From CAYUKK01 sp964445305 (lineage in GTDB: Bacteria; Acidobacteriota; Aminicenantia; Aminicenantales; UBA8522), in assembly GCA_964445305.1 (NCBI GenBank), contig CAYUKK010000057.1, positions 1 through 8,357 of the forward strand: 8,357 bases of DNA, written 5' to 3'. The notes below the pieces were generated by a model. The model was given only the letters and a program-made list of their open reading frames with translations. It ran no database searches and had not been told where the DNA came from. The first letter of the stretch is position 1. Each line of letters starts with the position of its first letter. This document shows positions 1 through 5,364 of the stretch, piece after piece. Made by a program: the position numbers and the translations under genes.

Positions 1-145
1 TGGGGTGAGAAAGCCCGTCGAAGCCTGAGCGGGCATGGTTTCTCGAGCGAAGCGAGAGAAGAGCGAAGGCTGAGTCGGAGCGAGTTTCCTCGCTGGGGAA
101 ACGAGCGGGCTTCGCAATCCCAACCCCGAGCCTGGCCGGGGGTGA
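1..145. repeat. GAGCG-rich, self-complementary non-coding segment
   Basis: This is gene-free DNA at the left edge. The core GAGCG occurs at 27, 45, 61, 78 and 103, the first four at spacings of 16-18 bases. Several arms pair: 11-17 with 106-112 (AAGCCCG/CGGGCTT), 2-6 with 123-127 (GGGGT/ACCCC), 22-26 with 67-71 (AGCCT/AGGCT), 39-45 with 53-59 (one G-U pair), and 84-89 with 97-102 (GTTTCC/GGAAAC). Together they could form a branched fold. Another small hairpin, CCCCG/CGGGG, lies at 124-128 and 137-141 and competes with the outer arm. No tRNA or rRNA signature was recognised. It may be an intergenic repeat, a structured RNA, or simply purine-biased spacer. Confidence 0.4.
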
Positions 146-202
146 ACCAAGACAGGACCGGTCGGGTGCTTTGATCGGCAATTTCGAGTCTTGGCGGCGC
201 GC

Positions 203-231
203 TTGAGTCCAGCTCGATGATGAGTTAGAAT
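203..231 (+). promoter_or_regulatory. Predicted sigma70-type promoter of the LOG-family gene
   Basis: TTGAGT at 203-208 (4 of 6 matches to TTGACA) and TAGAAT at 226-231 (5 of 6 matches to TATAAT) are separated by exactly 17 bases. A transcript would begin near 238 and give a short leader of about 20 bases. The ribosome site AAGGAG ends at 253, four bases before the ATG at 258. This is consensus matching only; no start site is known. Confidence 0.5.
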
Positions 232-257
232 GACGGTTCCAAAAGAAAAGGAGAACG

Positions 258-995
258 ATGGCCAAGAATAATCAAACCCCGGAGATTGCATATAAAAACC
301 TGGAGTTCCTTGAATCTGAGGAGGCCAGGACGATCCGGATTCTCAGCGAAATCCTTGAGCCGATGTACCGGTTGGCTAAGTATAAGGTCCATACGACTGT
401 GCTCTTTCTCGGCTCATCTCGGGTCGACATCAACGACGGTAAATCACCCCTTGTCAAGTACTACTGGGACGCTGAGGAGCTGGCCTTCCGGCTGGCCAGC
501 TGGGCCATCAAACTCAAGCCCAAGGGCAAGAATTTTGTCATCTGCACGGGCGGTGGCCCGGGCATCATGGAAGCGGCCAACCGCGGTGCGGCCAGGGCCG
601 GCGGCAAATCTATCGGTATGAACATCTCCCTCCCCCAAGAACAGGCACCTAACCCTTACATCTCCCCCGAGCTCAGTTTCCTTTTCCATTATTTTTTCAC
701 CCGGAAGTTCTGGCTTATCAACAAGGCCCGGGCAGTTGTCGCTTTCCCGGGGGGGTTTGGAACCTTGGACGAGCTGTTTGAGACTTTAACGCTGATCCAG
801 ACGGGAAAAATCTCCAAGGAGGACCTCTTCGTCATCCTCTACGGGAAGGAATATTGGCAAAAGACAATCCGTTTTGACGCCCTTATCGAAATGGGCACGA
901 TCGCACCTGAAGATGCCCAGCTTTTCTGCTATTGTTCCACCCCCCGCGAGGCGTTTGCATTGCTCAGAGCAAGGCTTAGAAAGTTCTTGCAGTAG
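258..995 (+). CDS. LOG family (TIGR00730) Rossmann-fold protein, possible nucleotide 5'-monophosphate phosphoribohydrolase
   Basis: The 245-residue protein carries both signature motifs of the LOG/TIGR00730 family. GGGPGIMEAANRGA is at residues 98-111, and PGGFGTLDE at 164-172 is the nucleotide-binding, catalytic loop with its Glu at 172. The conserved FFTRK segment (about 146-150) lies between them, and a Rossmann-type strand FLGSSRV is near 50-56. Family members are cytosolic and many release ribose 5-phosphate from nucleoside monophosphates; plant and actinobacterial homologues activate cytokinins. Older 'lysine decarboxylase' labels are mistaken, since there is no PLP-binding site. The length is in the upper range for the family, with an extra N-terminal helix of about 40 residues. 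The ATG has a good AAGGAG ribosome site. The 3' end overlaps the convergent VanZ-family gene by 20 bases. The family is secure; the substrate is inferred. Confidence 0.9.
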   Translation: MAKNNQTPEIAYKNLEFLESEEARTIRILSEILEPMYRLAKYKVHTTVLFLGSSRVDINDGKSPLVKYYWDAEELAFRLASWAIKLKPKGKNFVICTGGGPGIMEAANRGAARAGGKSIGMNISLPQEQAPNPYISPELSFLFHYFFTRKFWLINKARAVVAFPGGFGTLDELFETLTLIQTGKISKEDLFVILYGKEYWQKTIRFDALIEMGTIAPEDAQLFCYCSTPREAFALLRARLRKFLQ

Positions 996-1368
996 ACGAT
1001 CTCCGGAGCTGCTTTCTTTTTGAATAGAAAAGCAAAAAGCCAAATACCCCGCCAGTAGCTCCCAGGACATCGGCCAGAAGGTCAAGAAGTTCGACCGCCC
1101 GCCAGGGCACAAAGAATTGATGAAACTCATCCAGTCCGGCCAGTGTCACGGAGGTGACAAGAGAGAGGACCAGCTTTAAGGTGAGCGAGGTGTTCAGGCT
1201 GGAGAAAAAGCCAAGCGCGACGAGGAAGCCGAGGAGGGCGTATTCGGCGAAATGGGCGGCCTTATCGAAGTGACGAACGTTGACGGGGATTCCGATGTCC
1301 GAAGAGGAGAGGACGAAGATCAAAAAGTAATAACCGGCAGCAGGGAGAAAGGAAACAAATCTTTTCAT
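976..1368 (-). CDS. VanZ family membrane protein
   Basis: This is a 130-residue integral membrane protein with the VanZ-like pattern. DKAAHFAEYALLG is at residues 35-47, and LDEFHQFFVPWR at 79-90 is followed by Asp96, Asp100 and Gly103, as in the family's D...AD..G signature. Hydrophobic stretches near 5-21, 42-56, 62-78 and 98-116 suggest four membrane segments. The C-terminus is short and basic. VanZ itself gives low-level teicoplanin resistance in enterococci, but most relatives are stand-alone proteins of unknown function, so no resistance role should be assumed. No clear Shine-Dalgarno sequence precedes the ATG at 1368. The gene overlaps the end of the LOG-family gene by 20 bases tail to tail, and no same-strand partner lies nearby. 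Confidence 0.85.
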   Translation of the reverse strand: MKRFVSFLPAAGYYFLIFVLSSSDIGIPVNVRHFDKAAHFAEYALLGFLVALGFFSSLNTSLTLKLVLSLVTSVTLAGLDEFHQFFVPWRAVELLDLLADVLGATGGVFGFLLFYSKRKQLRRSSTARTF

Positions 1369-1382
1369 CGGTCGTTCAGGGA

Positions 1383-1754
1383 TGAATCATTGTAGTCGAG
1401 GGGAAGGAGTAAGTCCAGGGATCGGCCGTTCGCGAGGCAGCAAGAAGTTAGGCGGGGTCGGTTCGGACGTGGAATCCCAGATGTGTTGTGACGACACCCC
1501 TGAAGATTTGCAGCTTCCGAAGTATCTTTGATTCAGGGACAAGAATGGGTCCTGCGCCGGTGCGTCCCCCGTCCTCCCTCGCGTCACCCATTTCCCCGTG
1601 GGGAATCCGGGCCGCTGCGGGCTTGGCGGGGACTGACGCCGTGTTAACCATTCTCAAGAAAAGTTTTGTTATTACTACGGGAAAAAAGTGCTTCGTGTCG
1701 GGGCCGGAGATAAATTTGGACATCGCCTCGAGAGCTGTGTAAAATGATTCAGGA
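1383..1754. other. Gene-poor segment bounded by a 9-bp inverted repeat
   Basis: I recognise no conserved protein here on either strand. Open frames exist (for example 1448-1816 on the minus strand and 1488-1742 on the plus strand), but their translations are low-complexity, rich in Pro, Arg and Gly, and match no family I know. TGAATCATT at 1383-1391 is repeated inverted at 1743-1751. A tight hairpin TTCCCC-GT-GGGGAA lies at 1592-1605. TTCAGG followed by GA or AA occurs three times (about 1375, 1532 and 1748). These may be traces of a lost small element, or chance. Confidence 0.3.
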
Positions 1755-2286
1755 ATGATAAGAACTCTTTTGTGGCGCTTGGCCCTTTTTGTCAAGGCGG
1801 TCATCCTCTCTGCCAAGGATTATCCAGTGAAGCCAGTTCCTTTTACCCAAGTCAGGTTAAAGGACATATTTTGGGCGCCACGCCCGGAGGTCAACCGAAC
1901 AGTCTCCATTCCCTGTGCTTTCCGGATGAACGAAGAAACGGACCGCGTCGATGTCATCGAGCTCGAGCTGCCCATGCCCATCCGACGCGTCATCGCCCAT
2001 GAAAAAGTCGAAGCTGACCGGAATCGGGTCGCTCTCCAGCGCGGACCGATTGTCTATTACGCTGAAGGAGTTGACCACGGCGAGAGGTGCTTAACCTCGT
2101 CTTGCCCGATGAAGTGGTGCTTCAGGATGAATTCAGGCCCGATTTTCTCAATGGCGACGCCGTTCTCGGCGGCGAGGCACTGGCGGTTCACCGCGATGGT
2201 CAGGGAAAAATCGAGAGGGAGCCTCAACCTTTCATGGCTATTCCCTATTAGGCCTCTCCCCCGGTTGTGGTTTGGGTGGGGCAGGT
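1755..2286 (+). pseudogene. Remnant of a GH127 (DUF1680) beta-L-arabinofuranosidase-like gene
   Basis: The start of the frame (from about 1821) reads like the N-terminus of GH127/DUF1680 proteins, with VKPVPFTQVRLKDIFWAPR followed by NRTVSIP and EETDRVD. At about 1950 it switches without a frame break to sequence typical of the C-terminal beta-sandwich region: ELELPMPIRRV, AHEKVEADRNRVALQRGP, then YAEGVD. The middle of the protein, roughly 500 residues and the whole catalytic (alpha/alpha)6 barrel with its Glu and metal-binding Cys residues, is missing. Near 2085 the homology moves to another frame (VLNLVLPDEVVLQDEF), implying a one-base loss or two-base gain. That frame hits TAG at 2249-2251, where the family usually has Tyr, then continues with PVVVWVG. 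Family members are about 600-700 residues. Three independent lesions make function very unlikely. The family assignment is from memory of conserved motifs. Confidence 0.75.
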
Positions 2287-2298
2287 AGTTACGATAAG

Positions 2299-2973
2299 AT
2301 GAAGGGCTTCGCCAACTCAGCTGGGTTCATCCAACGGGGACGGGAATGGCCTTGCTCCATTTTTATTCTCATCTTCTGTGGATTTATCCTCAGTTCAGGA
2401 TGCCGGGTCCCCCTCAAGTATTATCCGGATGGCTTTGTCCAGACAGGAATCGCCTCCTGGTATGGCCCTGAGTTCCATGGCCAGCCGACCTCGAGCCGAG
2501 AAATCTACAACATGCACGACCTCACGGCTGCCCATAACAGCTTGCCCATCGGAACATACGTCATGGTCACCAACCTGGAAAATGGAAAATCCATCACTGT
2601 CCGGATCAACGATCGCGGCCCTTTTGTCAAGGGAAGAGTGATCGACCTTTCTTATGCTGCAGCCAGAGCTTTGGACATGATTGGAGCGGGGACGGCAAAA
2701 GTGCGCATCGAAGTCTTGCCCGGCCTCTCCCCCCCTCTTCTTCCCCCTACGTTTTCTGTGCAGATTGGCTCATTCCTCGTCAAGGAGAACGCAGACAAGC
2801 TGCGACGGGAACTGGAAAGAAACTTTGAGGGAGTCTATATCTCCCTTTATAAAACCGGCCAATCGACGTACTACCGCGTTCGACTCAAAGCTCGGAATAT
2901 CGAATCCGCCCGGGATTTGGCGCTCAAGCTTTCCTCTATGGGTTACATGGCCATCGTTTTTGAGGGAGAATGA
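2299..2973 (+). CDS. rlpA: RlpA-like septal ring lytic transglycosylase lipoprotein with SPOR domain
   Basis: The 224-residue protein has an N-terminal hydrophobic segment (about 19-33) ending in LSSGC at 31-35, an imperfect lipobox with Cys35 as the likely lipidated residue. The RlpA double-psi beta-barrel follows (about 46-138): GIASWYGPEFHG at 50-61, AAHNSLP at 77-83 and INDRGPFVKGRVIDLSYAAA at 103-122. The residues matching the catalytic set of Pseudomonas RlpA are present as Glu68, His79 and Asp105. Arg67 replaces the usual Gly before the Glu. A proline-rich linker (141-150) leads to a C-terminal SPOR domain (about 151-222), which in this family binds denuded septal peptidoglycan. The expected role is outer-membrane-anchored cleavage of peptidoglycan at division. 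I chose the ATG at 2299; an in-frame TTG at 2272 would add nine residues but reaches into the GH127 remnant. The ribosome site is weak. Confidence 0.88.
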   Translation: MKGFANSAGFIQRGREWPCSIFILIFCGFILSSGCRVPLKYYPDGFVQTGIASWYGPEFHGQPTSSREIYNMHDLTAAHNSLPIGTYVMVTNLENGKSITVRINDRGPFVKGRVIDLSYAAARALDMIGAGTAKVRIEVLPGLSPPLLPPTFSVQIGSFLVKENADKLRRELERNFEGVYISLYKTGQSTYYRVRLKARNIESARDLALKLSSMGYMAIVFEGE

Positions 2974-2975
2974 TG

Positions 2976-3004
2976 GCCTATTTTTTTCTTTTATAAAGAT
3001 AGGC
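2976..3004. other. Hairpin at the convergent junction of rlpA and the asparaginase-like gene
   Basis: GCCTAT at 2976-2981 pairs with ATAGGC at 2999-3004. Inner T/A pairs (2983-2985 with 2995-2997) extend the stem around a T-rich loop. It covers the stop codon of the minus-strand gene and starts three bases after the rlpA stop. There is no T run after the stem on either strand, so it is not a standard intrinsic terminator. It could still slow polymerase or protect a 3' end. Confidence 0.35.
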
Positions 3005-4036
3005 TGCTTGGCGAAGCTTGTTCTCGCGACCGTCATGGACCGCATAGTGAGCCCCGCTCCACATGCAGGCCGAGCCGTACTCCCCCTTCTTGTTGAGCGC
3101 ATAAAAATTCAGTCCGAAGCGCGGTCGGCCCTCTTCGTCGAGGAGATGGGGTTGGAGCTTTGTTTTCTCGGCAATCTTCTCCAGGGCTTTAAGACAGGCC
3201 TCCTCAGGAGAAAAGCCGGCGCCCATGAAATGGACGACCATGTAGCTTCCGCAGGTGAGGATGTTCGCTTCCCCCCTGCCCGTTGACCCAGCCGCGCCGA
3301 TGTCGTTATCGACATAAAGGCCAGCCCCGATGATGGGCGAATCCCCCACGCGGCCAGGAATCTTGAAGGCTAATCCGCTTGTCGTCGTCACGCCCGCCAA
3401 ATTCCCGGCGCTGTCGCGGGCGATGCAGTTGATGGTCCCATAAGAAGAAAGATAGGGCTTCAGTTCTTCGGCCAGCTTGTCCATTTTTGGGGGAAACCAG
3501 TTGTCCCTGTCCGAAAGTGTCTCCTTCCAGCGCAGCCAGATTTCGCGCGCTCTGTCAGTGAGGAGGTTCTCTTCCTTAAACCCGTGGGCACGGGCGAATT
3601 GGAGCGCTCCTTCCCCGACGAGAAGGGCATGGTCTGTTCTTTCCATGACCAGCTTAGCTACCCGGGATGGGGTTTTGATGTTCCTCAGGCTGGCCACCGC
3701 GCCTGCGTTGTGGGTTGGTCCGTGCATGACCGAAGCGTCGAGCTCAACGACGCCCTCTTCGTTGGGCAGACCGCCGTAACCCACAGACCTGTCTTCTGGA
3801 TCTTCCTCGACAATATTAACTCCAGCGATGACGGCATCCAGGGGGTCGGCGCCCTGGCGGAGGAGCTCCATCGCTCTGGCCGTGGCGCGGAGGCCGTTTC
3901 CGCTGGCCACGACACACGGCCCATCCGAAGCTCCGCTTTGATGGGCTGATAAGGCCATTTTCCCGCCGCCAAAGACGGAAGCAGCTGTTATTCCCAAGCC
4001 GACCTGAAGGAATTCTCGCCTCGAAACTCTCTGCAT
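2978..4036 (-). CDS. Tat-exported N4-(beta-N-acetylglucosaminyl)-L-asparaginase-like Ntn hydrolase
   Basis: This is a glycosylasparaginase (peptidase T2) family protein. Its N-terminus MQRVSRREFLQVGLG carries a twin-arginine Tat signal (SRREFL) and a hydrophobic stretch to about residue 30, so export is expected. The core GTINCIARDSAGNLAGVTTT leads into KIPGRVGDSPIIGAGLYVDN and GAAGSTGRGE, the family's active-site block. Cleavage before the Thr of GTIN would create a beta-subunit with N-terminal nucleophile Thr (residue 203 counting from the upstream ATG at 4042). The better-known human and Flavobacterium enzymes read HDTIG here. The family hydrolyses the GlcNAc-Asn bond, though some relatives act as plain asparaginases or isoaspartyl peptidases. 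I place the start at 4036 because GAGGAGGT (4043-4050) ends seven bases before it; an ATG at 4042 is too close. The 352-residue length is normal. The 3' end lies four bases from rlpA. Confidence 0.9.
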   Translation of the reverse strand: MQRVSRREFLQVGLGITAASVFGGGKMALSAHQSGASDGPCVVASGNGLRATARAMELLRQGADPLDAVIAGVNIVEEDPEDRSVGYGGLPNEEGVVELDASVMHGPTHNAGAVASLRNIKTPSRVAKLVMERTDHALLVGEGALQFARAHGFKEENLLTDRAREIWLRWKETLSDRDNWFPPKMDKLAEELKPYLSSYGTINCIARDSAGNLAGVTTTSGLAFKIPGRVGDSPIIGAGLYVDNDIGAAGSTGRGEANILTCGSYMVVHFMGAGFSPEEACLKALEKIAEKTKLQPHLLDEEGRPRFGLNFYALNKKGEYGSACMWSGAHYAVHDGRENKLRQAAYLYKRKK

Positions 4037-4069
4037 CGTCATACCTCCTCAAAAGAATCTGTGCTCCCT

Positions 4070-4098
4070 ACATTACTCAACTTTGGCCGAAGATTCAA
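4070..4098 (-). promoter_or_regulatory. Possible promoter of the asparaginase-like gene
   Basis: On the minus strand, TTGAAT (4098-4093) and TAATGT (4075-4070) are 17 bases apart. Each is only a partial match to the sigma70 boxes. A start near 4063 would leave a leader of about 27 bases holding the GAGGAGGT ribosome site. The element lies in the 128-base gap between divergent genes, so a promoter is expected here, but this exact one is weakly supported. Confidence 0.3.
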
Positions 4099-4164
4099 CA
4101 TCAAGGAAGTTAACAATGAATTTTCTAACGGCAATTTCGCGCCGACTCGAGAGTTTGACAAAGA

Positions 4165-5364
4165 ATGGCCCTTGGATTAAAAGGATGGGCTGTGACCCAG
4201 CAACGTCGGATTCTCCTTTCGGCATCCCTTTTCCACGCCCTCAACGATTCGGCGACGGTCGTTGTGCCGATGATTTTTCCCCTTCTCTACAGCCATCAGT
4301 TCATTATTCACAACTACACCCAGATCGGCATCCTCTCCAACCTCGGCTTGCTGACGACTTTCGTTTTCCAGATCTTGGTCGTCCAGGCATCAAAGAGAAT
4401 TGGTTACAAATCGATGCTCGTCCTGAGCTTTGTCGGTATTTCTCTCACCTTGGCCCTCATTTCCTGGACTACGGCTTTTGGAACTCTTCTTTTTTTCTAC
4501 CTCCTCTTTCGGGTTTTCGACAGTTTTTACCATACCCTTGGTCTTGCTTGGGTATCCCGCTCGCACCCGAGACAGGCCATTGATTTTGCCATGGGTGTGC
4601 AGAGTGGTTCGGGAAATTTCGGCGTTTTTCTGGCTTTCCTTTCGACAGGCTACATGGCTCAGCTTTCCGGCTGGAAGTTTCCCCTGCGGTCTTGGTCCGC
4701 TGTCTGTTTTGCTCTCGGCCTGGCGAGTTTTTTCCCTATCCGGGGAATCACGTTTCCTTCGGGTGGCCTCGAGGCTTTAACCTGGACATCGTGGCGTCAG
4801 ACGGTGGTCCGGGTGCGTTTGTATATCATCGGGTTCATCTTTGGCGGTGCGTGCTGGGGGACAGCAGTCTACTTCGCGCCATCTCTTCTCCACCATAAAT
4901 TCCGCATTCCCATGGGCGAGACGGGCGTTTTCATGGCCCTGTGGATTGGCTTGGGCGCGGTCATGACCTATCTTTTCGGGTTCTTGAGTCGGACGCTGGG
5001 AAGGCGGAAAGTCTATCAGGCCGGTTTTGGCGGCGCCTCCCTTTTCCTCCTCCTTCTGGGCATCGCGCCAACCTCCCTCTTGGCCCTCAGCGCTCTTTTC
5101 CTTTTCGGAGTTTTCCTCTTCCTCATCTACCCCGCTCTCCAATCCTACGTTGGAAACACCGTGCCCTTTGGCAACCAAGCTCAAGCTTTCAGCATTGTCT
5201 CGAACATCCAGATGGTCTCGGGCGCAGTTGTCGCCCTCGGGGCTGGATTCTTATCCGATGCGTTCGGAATCAGCTCTCCCTTTCTCGTGCTCGGAGTTCT
5301 GGGTGGGCTGGCAGCAATCTTTTCCTCTTTGTTCTGCCTGTCGTCGGCAAGCTCTCCGCCTTAG
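4165..5364 (+). CDS. MFS transporter, Fsr (fosmidomycin resistance)-like
   Basis: This 399-residue, very hydrophobic protein has about 12 predicted membrane segments, the usual MFS architecture. It resembles the Fsr-like branch: LFHALNDSATVVVPMIFPLL (residues 22-41) matches the SH..ND motif in the first helix of that group, and GVQSGSGNFGVFLAFLSTGY (144-163) matches its NFG-containing helix. SRTLGRRK at 275-282 is the MFS loop motif between helices 8 and 9, and GFLSDAFG at 361-368 is typical of the second half. The substrate is unknown; fosmidomycin export should not be assumed. The ATG at 4165 has a poor ribosome site, whereas a GTG at 4192 has AAGGA six bases upstream and would remove only nine residues. 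It diverges from the asparaginase-like gene and overlaps the D-aminoacylase-like gene by four bases at its 3' end. Confidence 0.85.
   Translation: MALGLKGWAVTQQRRILLSASLFHALNDSATVVVPMIFPLLYSHQFIIHNYTQIGILSNLGLLTTFVFQILVVQASKRIGYKSMLVLSFVGISLTLALISWTTAFGTLLFFYLLFRVFDSFYHTLGLAWVSRSHPRQAIDFAMGVQSGSGNFGVFLAFLSTGYMAQLSGWKFPLRSWSAVCFALGLASFFPIRGITFPSGGLEALTWTSWRQTVVRVRLYIIGFIFGGACWGTAVYFAPSLLHHKFRIPMGETGVFMALWIGLGAVMTYLFGFLSRTLGRRKVYQAGFGGASLFLLLLGIAPTSLLALSALFLFGVFLFLIYPALQSYVGNTVPFGNQAQAFSIVSNIQMVSGAVVALGAGFLSDAFGISSPFLVLGVLGGLAAIFSSLFCLSSASSPP

Noticed and set aside
1..174. Open plus-strand frame reading in from the left edge to TGA at 172
   Set aside because: The translation is rich in Arg, Ser and Glu with no family resemblance. 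The composition follows the GAGCG repeats and the pairing arms, so it looks non-coding.
1..257. Possible tRNA or small known RNA
   Set aside because: No T-loop GGTTCGA-type sequence, acceptor pairing or anticodon arm could be built. The hairpins do not match a family I know.
258..995. Lysine decarboxylase function for the LOG-family gene
   Set aside because: The PGGxGTxxE family was named in error in older databases. There is no PLP-binding lysine motif.
976..1368. Teicoplanin resistance from the VanZ-family gene
   Set aside because: There are no vanHAX or vanRS neighbours. VanZ-like proteins are common and mostly unrelated to resistance.
1448..1816. Minus-strand 122-residue open frame
   Set aside because: It has no recognisable motif, the Pro/Arg/Gly-rich make-up of a chance frame, and overlaps the start of the GH127 remnant on the other strand.
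4083..4583. Plus-strand 166-residue frame overlapping the MFS start
   Set aside because: It lies in another frame of the MFS gene, with no hydrophobic or family pattern, whereas the MFS frame carries clear motifs.
4165..5364. Dedicated fosmidomycin resistance gene
   Set aside because: Only general likeness to the Fsr branch is visible; substrate cannot be read from these motifs.
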